From: Agrostemma githago
Lineage: Eukaryota > Streptophyta > Magnoliopsida > Caryophyllales > Caryophyllaceae
Direction of reading: 5' to 3'
Assembly: GCA_958450325.1 (NCBI GenBank)
Contig: OY288251.1
Span: 16,304,976 to 16,368,975 of the forward strand
DNA length: 64,000 nucleotides
In this document: in pieces, positions 35,413 through 46,415 of the stretch
How positions within the stretch are numbered: position 1 is the first letter of the stretch
How the letters are laid out: the number at the start of each line of letters is the position of its first letter
The notes under the pieces: model-generated
What the model saw: only the letters and a program-made list of their open reading frames with translations
What the model was told of the DNA's origin: nothing
The model's database searches: none
Translations under genes and position numbers: made by a program

Positions 35413-36808
35413 TGACAGGCTAATGTCATATGCGTTAAATTGTAATTTATAAGCACTTGAATCTAAATACTAAAAACGTAGTAAAGTAGAAATAAGGGTC
35501 GAACCCAAGGGAATAAGTTAATCTAATTATGCTAATTAATTGTAGATAAAATCAATCTCTAATGTAATTAGAGATCGTAGTAACCAGGGGAGTTGTGATT
35601 GATTTTCTAATGATTAAAATATAGGGTTATTTCATGGGAATAATCTCAACTATGCAAGTGCTTCTTAAAATAATTCAAACTATACTTAATCTCATTTTAA
35701 TATCAACTACGCATTCATTAATCTAGCTTTGCTATGTATGAAATTATGATTCGCTATTACCGGTCATAGTGACGTGTTGTAACTTTCTAGGGTTTTATTA
35801 GGTCCGTTGCAGTCATTGTGAAAGCCAAAATTACAATATTTTTTTTTTCATATTTCTATAAGACTAATTGAAAAAGAAATGGAAGATGAATTTTCGGATT
35901 TTTTTTTATCAATGGCCGAAATGAACACGAAATGTGAATCGGAAGAAGAAGGGTAAGATGAAGAGTTCAATAAGGGAGGTTCAACAGGTAGCCGGTCACC
36001 CATAGCAAAGCGAGCTTAATGAAGGCATAGTTCATATTAAAATGAGATTACGTATAGTTTGGATTAATTTAAGATGGACACGCATAGTTGAGATTATTCC
36101 CATGAATAACCCAAAAATATAAAGCTAGTAATGTGAAGTATCAGATGATTAAGGCGGAACTTAGACACAAGCACAAATCCACACTCAATAGCGATTGACC
36201 ATTGTAAGACGGTTCCAATTAACAGTCTTGACTCTATCGTGAATATAAATTTCCAATTCTCTTACGAATAGTTAACTAAAACGTATTCGTTCTTAATTAA
36301 CCCTAATCGTTAAACAACCTAAACAATCAAGTTCTAGGTTCAATTGAACGGAAGCAATATAGATATGAGAATTCGATAGAGAATAAATAGCGCATACAAT
36401 CCAGTCGCACCTTAGATATTTATGTGAATCGCTTCTAAGTACTAATATCAACGTCTCCCCGTTCAATATTAATTCCTAGCTGTTACCAATGTAAAGTTAA
36501 TCAACACATCCTACTCAATTAACAATACTAACGATAGAATGAAGAAATCAAGTATTAGTTGCGCATCTAGCAATCAATAACAACATCCGTAGATTTAATA
36601 ACAAAGCAATTCACAATAATCTAGATTAATAATCAAAACATTAAAACTAACAATCGATTATCAAGTACTTCAAAGGCATGATCTAAGTAAAGGAAATTAG
36701 TTACACATACTTCAGATCGGAAAATTAGGGTTCTTCCAAAGTCCTCCTTTTCTTTTCCTCAATGTTACGTTAAACTTTTATTATCATCAATAATCTAAAC
36801 TAATCCTT
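35413..36808 (-). repeat. Athila-type LTR-like sequence, minus orientation
   Basis: Read on the minus strand, its end resembles Athila-type LTR ends: CCTTGGGTTCGACCCTTATT, then a TAGTATTTAG block, then the closing TGTCA. Homology to the PIF-type region stops exactly here, so a border at 35413 is likely. The far border is unclear. A match ATTTC at 35408-35412 and 36857-36861 could be a target repeat, but a Helitron-like start near 36809 conflicts with it. A MITE interrupts it at 35624. Confidence 0.45.
35624..36112. mobile_element. MITE with long TIRs, Mutator-like
   Basis: The ends are inverted repeats of about 128 bp. The left end reads GGGTTATTTCATGGGAATAA and so on; the right end is its reverse complement with about 85% identity, including CAAACTATAC.TAATCTCATT and CTTTGCTATG. 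The flanks are TAAAATATA (35615-35623) and AAAAATATA (36113-36121), 8 of 9 matching. A 9-bp duplication and long TIRs fit the Mutator superfamily. The centre is non-coding and T/A-rich, so it depends on a transposase elsewhere. Confidence 0.8.
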
Positions 36809-37195
36809 ATCCTTATATTATATAAAAGAAGGGCCCAAAATCGCTGACATGGTGCAATTTCCTTCTTCCAATCCCTCCTCCCGGCTCTCTCATCGCTTCT
36901 ACTTATAACTCTTTGCTTTATACAAATATTACATACTTAGTCCCTCAAAATTTTACACTAATTTACTCATTTCCTCAAACTTGATTTATATAATCTTTAT
37001 TATATTGTGGATATAAAAAATTTAATGGGAATTACATGAAACATATATAAATTTGCGTAAATATAAAAAAAAATATCTTCAATTTTTATCAATGTGAAAA
37101 AAAAAAAAAATATAATTTATACTCATCGAGTCTTTTATAGGGTTTTGCTTGTGAAAATAGTCTAGGGGTTCTTTGCATCATTCCACAGACTTAGA
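36809..37195 (+). other. 5' region before LINE ORF1
   Basis: It starts TCCTTATATTATATAAAAG, which resembles plant Helitron 5' ends (TC plus an AT-rich lead, then TGACATGG). A CT-rich stretch follows and then AT-rich sequence. It may instead be the 5' UTR of the LINE below. No gene is seen in it. Confidence 0.3.
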
Positions 37196-37725
37196 TCATG
37201 GTTTGATCCCTAATCCTGTATGATTAGGGGTTTGGTGTCTAAATCTTTCAATTATAATTTCTTTGAATTCCCTCATCTGTGACAAAGGGAAGGGGAAGTT
37301 GAACAAGGAGGGGGTGTTCGACTGGAAGGGCGTCGATGAAAGGGGGGTCACGAAGGATGAATATGCATTGATAGGGAAACTATGGTCGAATAAGGCAATT
37401 AACGCTAAGGCGACGATCGATACAATGACAAAACTTTGGATTACGAAGGGTACGATTACTGCTAATGTGCTCGATCTAAAGGAGCATGTTTTCATCTTTC
37501 GCTTTAAAACGGCGAAAGACAAGGGCAGGGTTGTCGACAGTCAACCATGGCTTTTCGACAAGTTTATCTGGTGCTTTAACGATGCAATTGATATGGGTAG
37601 GATGATGGATACCCCGCTACTTCATGTATCGATGTGGGCAAGAATGTATGATCTTCCCTTAAATGGCAGGTCGAACATCGAGAATGTTAAGAGTATGTGT
37701 GCATAGTTGGGAGGATTACGTATAG
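37196..37725 (+). pseudogene. LINE ORF1 fragment (DUF4283-type)
   Basis: The frame reads DEYALIGKLWSNKAINAKATIDTMTKLW, then LDLKEHVFIFRFKTAKDKGRV, QPWLFDKFIWCFNDA and VSMWARMYDLPLN. This is the DUF4283 fold of plant LINE ORF1 proteins, which bind the element RNA. A TAG at 37704 replaces a codon, and the reading goes on for a few residues (LGGLRIV). LINE similarity then ends near 37725. The zinc knuckle and ORF2 are absent, so only the 5' end of this copy remains here. Confidence 0.75.
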
Positions 37726-39427
37726 TTATTTCAGTTATTTCCATTTCAAATCACATTTTCAAGCAAACCAAGTTCCAACGTTATCCAAATTCTTCAAAGT
37801 GATCTCGATAATAATTTTCCAATGATAATTTAATCTCTAAGTAAGGTATGTAATGGAAACGTGACCACTAGAAAATAGGTTAAGTACTTGGGTTTAAATA
37901 TCGAAATTTTGCAGTGAATAACTAGACTTAAAAGAAATGTGAGTCTCTTTTCTAACTTTTGTGAAAGAGGTATGGTAAACAGGTGAAACAATTCAGTAAC
38001 ACATTATTCCTATTAATGAAGGTGTTTTAAGCTGTTCTGGCATTATCTCGACACGGTTAGCAAGCATGTTTGTTTAGGCCATCAAAACAGAACTCAGTAA
38101 ACACATTATTCAGGTTAGATGAAGTGTTGCAAAAGTGTATGTAATTAACTCAACGCGAGTTCTTATATATACTAATTTAAAAAATTAAGAATAGAAATCA
38201 ACAAGGCATAACTTGGAACCTATGACATTGACAGGGAAGCATATAAACACGGAATGAAACACAAATATCGAAGTATCTTTGTCAAAGTTTACATTAATGA
38301 ATACGACACCACAGATATATCATTTTAATAATACGTTATACTCAAATTCAAGTAATATAGAGATTTCAATTTCACACTTTATCTCGTCAATGTATTAATC
38401 AAGGTGATCGAAATAGAAACGACGCACTCATGTATACATTGTTGCTCCCTATAATACAAACATTTCTACACAATTTCAAGTACCGCATATGCTTTCAAGA
38501 TTCGATTAATAGACAAGTTCATTTACGCCATTACGAGAGAAGGGTGAGGACCAATAAGGACACCACTCAGATCAATATAAAGCAAGCAAATCACATTAAC
38601 TCGAAATCGGTCTCAAGTATTCTTACATTGATCGACTATTAGGCTCACTATCTCGTACTTTATTTGCAATATGACACACTTCATGGACACATTATGAACC
38701 ATTATACTTCTAACTATACATCCTCATTAAGTAACGCGAAGGCAGCTAATTAATTATATCGACAAGGAAGCACTTAACACTACAAACGGAGCACAAGTAT
38801 TCAGGTACTTTTGAATAACATTCACATTCCGACACACTTAAACCACATTAATTATTAACCCTCTAAACATATTGTGATACATTTACCGTTACTAGATAAA
38901 AATCCCTTTCCAGTAATGTGAACGACCCCATTATATTACTTCAACAAAACAGACACAGATTACCACTAAATCCACTGATTAAAATTCGTTTATCGCTTAC
39001 GACACTACTACGTACAAACACCTCGACGTTGTATCTAATGTTACTACTAACTCTGACTATGAACTTAATCTCACCCAGGGTGATTGAATCTTACCTCAAC
39101 CTTACATGCTGTAACATATCCCTCATATGGCCTCGTACCAATTACTATAACATGTTAATACCGTAAGTACGTATTAACCACATCTCAGCTTATACAGTTC
39201 GATCACTACATCACGTACGTCAAACAACGCAACCGGTTATCACAAAACATTCATTGCATCACAACGTATCCCTTCCTAACATTTACCCATCTCATTCTCA
39301 CACGTGTTTACCGGGTCAAAACCAGGAGGGCCGGTGCTGGTACAAGGACGTCTCCTCGACCGAGTTTTAGAGGGGCTTCTGATGGTCTATCAACGGGGTT
39401 CATTTATTTTAGGCTCCAGGATCGTTC
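37726..39427 (-). other. non-coding interior of a minus-strand LTR element
   Basis: AT-rich sequence with no convincing ORF on either strand. Only the part next to the PBS (about 39310-39427) has the look of an LTR-element leader. The left border against the LINE at about 37725 shows no LTR end or PPT that I can recognise, so the element is probably truncated. Confidence 0.4.
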
Positions 39428-39439
39428 GCTCTGATACCA
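39428..39439 (-). promoter_or_regulatory. primer-binding site, initiator tRNA-Met type
   Basis: On the minus strand it reads TGGTATCAGAGC, three bases after the LTR end GGTGTTACA. This is the common Met-tRNA PBS of Ty1/copia and chromovirus elements. Confidence 0.75.
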
Positions 39440-39442
39440 CTT

Positions 39443-41142
39443 TGTAACACCCTCATTTACCAAAGAGCCTTATCAAGACATTCCTGAATAAATAAACGTG
39501 TTACCATCTCGGTTTTCCGAGGTAGTAGCTCATTACAATACAACATGGAATGCCAAACTGACCATTTGATTTAAACATTACAACTCATTAACTATTACAA
39601 CTTTAGTTACACAGCGGAAGCTATACAATTTATATAAACGGGAATGCCGACGCACTAACCCGTACTACGACCAGGGTCATTATCGCGTACACTCCAATCC
39701 CGTACAAGCATCCCCGCATCCAAACACATCACGATGTACATAACCTGTATAATAGTCTGCTCCCCAGTTGATCGGAAATATCAATTGAATCATCACAGGC
39801 CCTCAATAAAAATAGGGTGACAATATAGACAGAGAAAACGGTTAGAACGTGCTAACATTATAACACAGATACATAATATAAAAAACCCGTCGCAACCGTC
39901 TCAGTACCATCATCGCTATCAATCAATAATATCATCTCCATATTCTCAGTGCTTCACGGTACCCATAATTTCTGTTATACTACTCGATAGGCTACAAGCC
40001 CACCATGATTTCACTATACTACTCAATGGACCTCCCGGTCAGGATTTTGCTACACTACTCCATGGGTCTCCCGGCCAGTACTTTCCTACACTACTCAATC
40101 TCATCCATAACAATATCATATCATAAATACATAGCTCGTACGACATTATAATATTAACATAATCCAAGTAAGGAAAACTTTACCTAGTCAGCAAGCCACA
40201 CAACTACGGTTCACCACGGAAACTCTACGAAGTCCGATCCTAATAGAATATTATATATTTGAATTAATATCGTACCTAACGTAACTAAATTATAAAAGAC
40301 ATCGATACCGACCTAACTAGTTGATTAAATTAAACCGTCCCAACCTACCTAAACTATAACATGAAAACCGACACAACCTAGCTAAACTATATGAGATAAA
40401 ACAGAGCCGAACTAACTAACTATAACACCAACCACAAATACTCGTAATATATAACACGACAACGACAACCAATTGCACCCCGACTTCAACAGCAGCCCAA
40501 CAACAATAATAACACCACCACGAGTCCACGACGTCAACATCTACAGTCCTGACAACAACCACAGCCCGAGACCCACAACGACCAATCACTCTGTCTAGGA
40601 CGCATGAAGTACGATAGAAAACAGAGAAATAGAGGAATGACGCAAGAGACAGCAAAGCGTTACGAACCTTACAATACTTACACCATCACGAGACAACTAC
40701 CCAAGTGTAGCGTATTAACCACCACACACTCTATCCCGAGTCCACTATGCGAGTTGAAAGACGGTTGACAAAGAGAAGAGGATGACGTGCGTGATGAAGA
40801 GGGCAACCAATAAAAGAGGGTATGAATGATGGTGCGGCGTGAGAAATTGCGTTAATTGATGCGGTTTTGGGTATGGACGCGAAGTTGGCATTTACAAGTT
40901 GAAAAGATGAAGAGGTGGTGCGCACATGATGCTCATAGGTTAATAAATAGTCTAGGTTAATAAAAAAAATGGGTAGGTCATACGTGATTACTAAATGGGT
41001 GATATAATATGGGTAATAGAATGGGCTAAACGAGATGGATTTAGCTAAATGAGTTAACCAATTATATATACTACTACCCATTGACGAGATCCAAATTAAA
41101 CATGAAATATGAGTATTATAACACGGGTAATACATATGTCTT
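39443..41142 (-). repeat. 5' LTR (partial) of a minus-strand element
   Basis: The LTR end is at 39443 (TGTAACACCC on the plus strand). Its far end is not recognised before the solo LTR insertion at 41143. Ends of this type (GGGTGTTACA plus Met PBS) fit a chromovirus. No coding sequence belongs to it in the window. Confidence 0.5.
39976..40100. repeat. 36-39-bp tandem repeat in the LTR
   Basis: TAYACTACTC starts units at 39976, 40015, 40051 and 40087. The middle units also share GG.CTCCCGG.CAG. The last unit is partial. Confidence 0.75.
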
Positions 41143-42770
41143 TGATGGTAGGAATTGTCGTGGGTCCCCACCAACCAGTAGAGTCCAACTAATCCTAACA
41201 CGTAGATAGGGAAATTCGGGTCGAGTCCACGGGAACGGTAGAAGGTGTCTAGACTATGGTCTACCTAAAAACGAGGCTAGGCTACCAAAGCAACACAAAG
41301 AGAAGGAGAATTGACAAGAATTGATTAACAAAGATGATTGGAAGAGGTGAAACTAGACTGATAATGAACTAGATGCAATAAGGACTAAATGGAACACTAA
41401 AGCTAAAACAATCAACTAACCAGATAGATAATAGCTAACAAGATGGAGAAATCAATATGGGAAAGAGTAGGGTTAGGTCGGGTTCATAAGTGTAGTAGGA
41501 TAATTGGGAGATCGAGGGTGTAGGTGTCACCCAGTTACTAAGGTTGGTCTGCGCTCTCGCATCAAAGCCAAAGTCCGAACTCTCGTGTCAAAGACTAAAC
41601 CCGAATACTCATGCAAGATGTTACCCAATACACAAGGATTCGACCACAAATCAATCACACAATGAGAAGAGGAAGACAAGCATGAGGAGCATGGCTACTA
41701 CTACTCAAACAAGCAATTCAACAAACACATAGTGTGCTCAATATGTGACTAGTAACAAAGAGTTCACCTTTACCCTCAATCAAACCCTAATCATCCATAA
41801 TCAACACTTAATCCCTCTACTAACCCCACAATAAGTCTACTCACACATTATCAAACAAATACTAACACTAGCAAGAGAAATCAACATAATAATCCAAACA
41901 TTCATTATGAACTAACAAGAATAAAGAACAATATGTAAAGATTAGAACTTGAGTAACTAAACAAGGATTAAGAGTAAAGAGAGTAAGAAAATTATACCAA
42001 CTAATAAGAGCATGAAAAGATGAAAACTTGTATTATAAGAACACCCAAAAGCTCCACCCAATGTTGTCAAGATTGAATGAATTCTTCAAGAGATCCTTAA
42101 TACAAGATTAACTAACTAAATTAATCTAGGATTAACAAGGATTATGAAAAGATTAACATAAACTAAACTAAGGATGAAGAGAGTCTAATTAGGGTTTACA
42201 ATAATGTGGAGGAGTCTAAGGTGCTTAAACAATACAAAGGAAGGGTATTTATAAGGGTTCACGAGCAAAGGAATTCAAAAGAAGTGACGCGGGGCTTCAG
42301 GTGGCAATTCTCGGGCGAGATGAGACCCATCTCGGTCGAGATGATATGATCTCGGTCGAGATCACTGGTCAGTGGCCTGTCTTCGCTTGTACTCTTCATC
42401 CCGACCGAGATGGCCCTCATCTCGACCGGGATGGGTCTTGTAGGCCGCAAATATGATCTCAAGGGTCCCTACTTGCTTCTCATGGGCTTCTCATCGATTA
42501 TCGGTCCTCGGGATCGAGTCTAAGGGGCTCGGAAATGATTCCCAAGGTCTCGGGATCGATTCTAAGCCACCGAGTGATCGTTGCTTCTCTTCGTTGACTC
42601 CAAATGTGCCAGAAACAACTCGAAAGCGTTCCACCTCTCCAAGAATGGTCTTAGGAACCTAAAATGAACTAGTAGAAGCGTAAGTAGCCGAGAAACCGCT
42701 CCAAAGAGCGATTCCACAAGAGAAACCGGGACCAAACACAACTAATAAGCACTACAAAACACACTTATCA
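41143..42770 (-). mobile_element. solo LTR of an Athila-like element
   Basis: It is 1628 bp, TGATGGTAGG to ACACTTATCA, flanked by GTCTT on both sides (41138-41142 and 42771-42775). It is a diverged relative of the LTR pair at 51742-53340 and 58480-60112, collinear along its length (GGGTTAGGTCGGGTTCATAA, GGTGTAGGTGTCAC and so on). On the minus strand a TATA box (plus 42246-42253) lies downstream of a palindrome cluster at 42300-42432 (GATCTCGGTCGAGATC and relatives). Confidence 0.8.
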
Positions 42771-42775
42771 GTCTT

Positions 42776-43231
42776 GTATGAGATTATTGTGTTTGGTTGA
42801 CTTAGCCTAATCAACTCGTTATCTTGACTCACTTGAACCACTATGGGGAAACTCGGGGTTTGGGTTATCTTGTCTTGAGACCTTAGCTCCTTCGTTGCGA
42901 AAGCGTGTTTTTGCCAGGTGGGTAGGGAAACCGAAAGGTTGCTCCTCCCTTTATTTACCTTGTGATGATTTTCGTGATTCTTGTGTCCTTGTCTCTAATT
43001 TTGACTTCTCGACTCCCCCCTAACGCCTTCTTTATCATTGTTTCTCATTTCTAGTTGTTTGATTCGTTTACTTTAGTTTAGCCTGCCTCTACTCACACCC
43101 CCTTTCTGGACCCCAATCGCAACTATTTCTTGACCAAACCCTGAGGTTTGACCCCGACTTACCACTGCTACATAGTAGTTAGTTGGGATTATAAATATTG
43201 TTTGCATGCGTGTTAGCGACAGCGCGCATCA
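42776..43231 (+). repeat. 3' remnant of Athila-like 5' LTR
   Basis: It ends GCGCGCATCA, pairs in style with the LTR start TGATGTGTG at 63417, and is followed by a PBS. The block TTTGACCCCGACTTACCACTG is typical of the end of Athila-like LTRs. The LTR start is missing to the left. Confidence 0.65.
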
Positions 43232-43234
43232 AAA

Positions 43235-43252
43235 TAGCGTCATTGTCGGGGA
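43235..43252 (+). promoter_or_regulatory. primer-binding site, Athila type
   Basis: TAGCGTCATTGTCGGGGA is the Asp-tRNA-type Athila PBS (TGGCG.CGTTGCCGGGGA) with a few changes, including TGG to TAG. It is probably unable to prime now. Confidence 0.65.
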
Positions 43253-43550
43253 ATCAGTAGCTAATTGATTAAATCTTTGTTCTAATTGTATTTGGCTAAT
43301 TGCCTTAATTTTATTTTCCCTCCTACCCTAGTGCTATTTGGTACTAGGAGTCTCATCGTATGTTGAACTTTGATAGGAATACTTGTTATTTAGGTTGCTT
43401 GATCCCCATTCGGAGAACGAGTCTCTTGAAAATCTTGTGTGCCGAGGCAACAACCCAATATTGTGATCTCACACCGACCATCATTCATTCCTCAACACTT
43501 CATAATTGTTCACATCAAGTATCCATCAACCAAAATCTAAAGATTCAAGC

Positions 43551-45220
43551 ATGGCTAAGCTCGGTTCTCATTCTCAACCGTCTAGAGGGGAAATTTCTTG
43601 TCCCGTCTTCATCGGAACTATCCCGGAAAGTTTTGAGCTTAAGCCTTCAGCAATCAATTTAATTCAACAACATATTTTCCATGGGTTGCCAGATGAAGAC
43701 GTTATAGAGCACGCGTATCTTTTCAAGGAAAGCTTAATTGGTATCAAACTTGAAGGTCTTACCAAGTGTCAATTGCATCGGATTCTTTTTCCCCAAACCT
43801 TGCACGATGGAGCAAGAAGGTGGCTTCAAAGTTTGCGTAGAACACTTTTCACACTTGGAAGCATTTATGCAATGCTTTTCTCGAGAAATTCTTCCCGCCA
43901 TCCAAGACTAATAGATATAGGATGGAAATTCAAACATTACAACAAGAAGAAGATGAAAACATAAGTGTGATTTGGGATTGATTTCAAGTTTTACAAAGGA
44001 AGTGCCCACACCATGGTATTCCCAATTGGCTCTTGCTTCATATTTTTTTTTAATTCCTTATCCGCTAACGCCAAGGAGAATATCAACACAGCTGCAAGAG
44101 GCGACTTCTTTTTACTCAACGTAGTTGAATCCTAGAGGCTCCTCTAGAGGATAGCCAAAAGTGGCGAGCATTCTAAAGGAACACAAAGTGATAAGTCATT
44201 CAATGAGTCAAGGTCATCAAAAGATATGGAAGCCATTTTTGTGGCGAGAATCGACCAATTAATTGAGAGATTTGAGACAATTGTTGCTCGAGACGCTTCT
44301 CAACCTAAGGTGAGGCCTCCATCAAGGAAAATGACCCCACCTTGAAAAGTCACTCCACCAAGGCGAACATCTATTTCACCGCCAAATTATATCGAGTAGA
44401 AATTCCATGCGATCATTGTGGGAAGTATGACCATGATTTCGATTTTTGTAAGAAAGAAGAGAAGGTATATCAAGTTGATGCTCAAGGAACCTACGAAGAA
44501 TCTTATGCACACAATCCTAATTGGAGAGCCGGGTTTTATTCTATGCCGACCCGAAAATCATATCCTTGCCAAGATCAAACAACTCGAAGAGCCCCCAATC
44601 AAAGGGTTTATTCCAATTTCAATAGGTTCAACCATCAACATCGATTTTCTCATGGACATCATTTCAATCAAGAAAATTACTATCCCCAAGGATCCCATCA
44701 ACCTAGCTACGGTCCTTGTTTTGGATTTCAACCCCAATGTAATCAAGGCCCCTCAAGGTATACTCAAGGTAATCCTCAACATCCTTATGATATTCAAGAG
44801 ACACTCAAATACTTATTGGAAGAAAATGCATCTAATCGAGCTAGAATTGAAGCCTTGGAGGTACGTGTCCCTCAATCTAGCTAAAATGCATATCCTTCCA
44901 ATTATGCATCCATGAATGCCAATAGAGTAGTGAACAACAAAGAACCGGTGATACCCTTTAACCCACAAACCTATACACCTCATCCCTCAATCAATGACTT
45001 TGATGAGAATGTGGTTAGGGACATTACCGAGCAACCAATGAGAGATCCTTCTAAATACCTTGTAGGAGACCTTACCTATGTTATTGAACAAATCCCAATG
45101 GAAGCCATGAATTTGATCTCCAGAATAAATGTTCCGCCATTGAATGACATACCACAAGTTTCTTCAAGTAACCAAGCCATGGAAAACATAACTTCACCAA
45201 CTTGCTTGAGAATCTAGAAA
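43551..45220 (+). pseudogene. Athila-like Gag, broken
   Basis: The start MAKLGSHSQPSRG is followed by a short capsid-like part (HIFHGLPDEDVIEHA, RILFPQTLHDGARRWLQSL) that resembles Athila/Tat Gag. The frame breaks after 43964. From 44342 it resumes with a knuckle-like CDHCGKYDHDFDFC, an Asn/Gln/His-rich region (to 44884) and a third piece with YLVGDLTYVIEQIPMEAMN to 45217. At least three stops or frameshifts separate them. Gag would form the particle. A non-autonomous element often keeps it, but this copy is dead. Confidence 0.7.
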
Positions 45221-45558
45221 CAAGCCTTCCATGCCTACTCCTTTCGAGTATATAAGGGATATGATCTTGAATTCTACCATGAAGAAAGAAACACCAACAT
45301 TACATAGGATCACCCCAAAAGTTACCATCCCTACAAAACTTGGTGACCCCGGTAGCTTTTCTATACCTTGTTCCATTGATAATGTTAAAATTTCTTAAGC
45401 CTTATGTGACTTGGTGGCGGACAATAGCCTTATGCCCTTAGTCATTGCCCGAACCACTAACATCAAGAGTATGGTATACTTTCCGTTGAATGTCCAAATG
45501 GCCGATGGGTCTTCAAAAGAACCGGTAGGGCTTGCTAGAAATCTTATGGTTAATGTGG

Positions 45559-45563
45559 GAAGC
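45559..45563 (+). repeat. target-site duplication GAAGC (left)
   Basis: It matches 49544-49548 on the other side of the inserted element. Confidence 0.9.
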
Positions 45564-46373
45564 TGATCCGAATCAAGGAGCTACCAAAGAGTTCAATAAA
45601 GTCACCTTAGCTCCTCATGGTCTTAGTTCAGCCACACTAGCACCCCTTACCAGCTTAGTAGTGTGCCTACTACAATTGGTGAGCTAGCTCGTGTATGAGC
45701 TGAATAAAGGAGCAAATAATCAAGGTAATATGAAGACATTAACTTGGGTTCACACTCATTCAAACATGGGAAGTGTACTGAAGTTATGAAGGTGTTGGAA
45801 GCTGATTGTGTTCACATGGTGTACACGTCTAAAGGCTCCCTTGCTAGCTTTGTTTTTGGCTCCATGTTCACATAGCTGCCGCGCCTCATTACTCCTTGTT
45901 CAAGATTTGTTATTAGCTCCATGTTTACATTACTTTGTTATTAGCTCCTAAGCCTTGTTATTAGCTCCTCGTTCACATGGTTGTAACTTTGTTTTTGTCA
46001 CCCTTCACCAGCCGGTTTAAGGGTCCTTTGTAGGCTATATATAGCCATCTATTTGAATGAATAAGACATCCAATTTGCATATCAAAAAACCTGAGTAAAG
46101 CTAAGCTTTCTTTTACGTCCTTGTTGTTTACAAGACAAAGTCTAGAGTATGTCGCGTTACAAGCTCTAAACTCGCTATTTCAATCGAGTGTTTGATCTAG
46201 CAACCGCTTTGTTGAAGTATAGGTCTACTTCACCTAGCATACTATCCTTGGTTACGGTTTATTCATCCTTAAAACTATCCTTTCATTCTGTTTTGGTTAC
46301 TTGTTTACATTCCATTTCAGAATACTAATCATACTTCACGTTCTTATTTCAAAGTTCATATTAACTCACATCA
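45564..46373 (+). repeat. 5' LTR of the gag-only element
   Basis: TGATCCGAAT to ACTCACATCA, 810 bp. TATATATA at 46036-46043 is the probable TATA box. Confidence 0.95.
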
Positions 46374-46377
46374 TTAG

Positions 46378-46389
46378 TGGTATCAGAGC
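46378..46389 (+). promoter_or_regulatory. PBS of the gag-only element
   Basis: TGGTATCAGAGC, initiator Met-tRNA type, four bases after the LTR. Confidence 0.9.
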
Positions 46390-46415
46390 TTTGGTCTTCC
46401 ATTTAGACGTAAAGA

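Noticed and set aside
35408..36861. Complete solo LTR with ATTTC target repeat
   Set aside because: The 5-bp match may be chance, the proposed right end (GGTGCA) is atypical, and a Helitron-like start lies just before it. Kept only as an LTR-like region.
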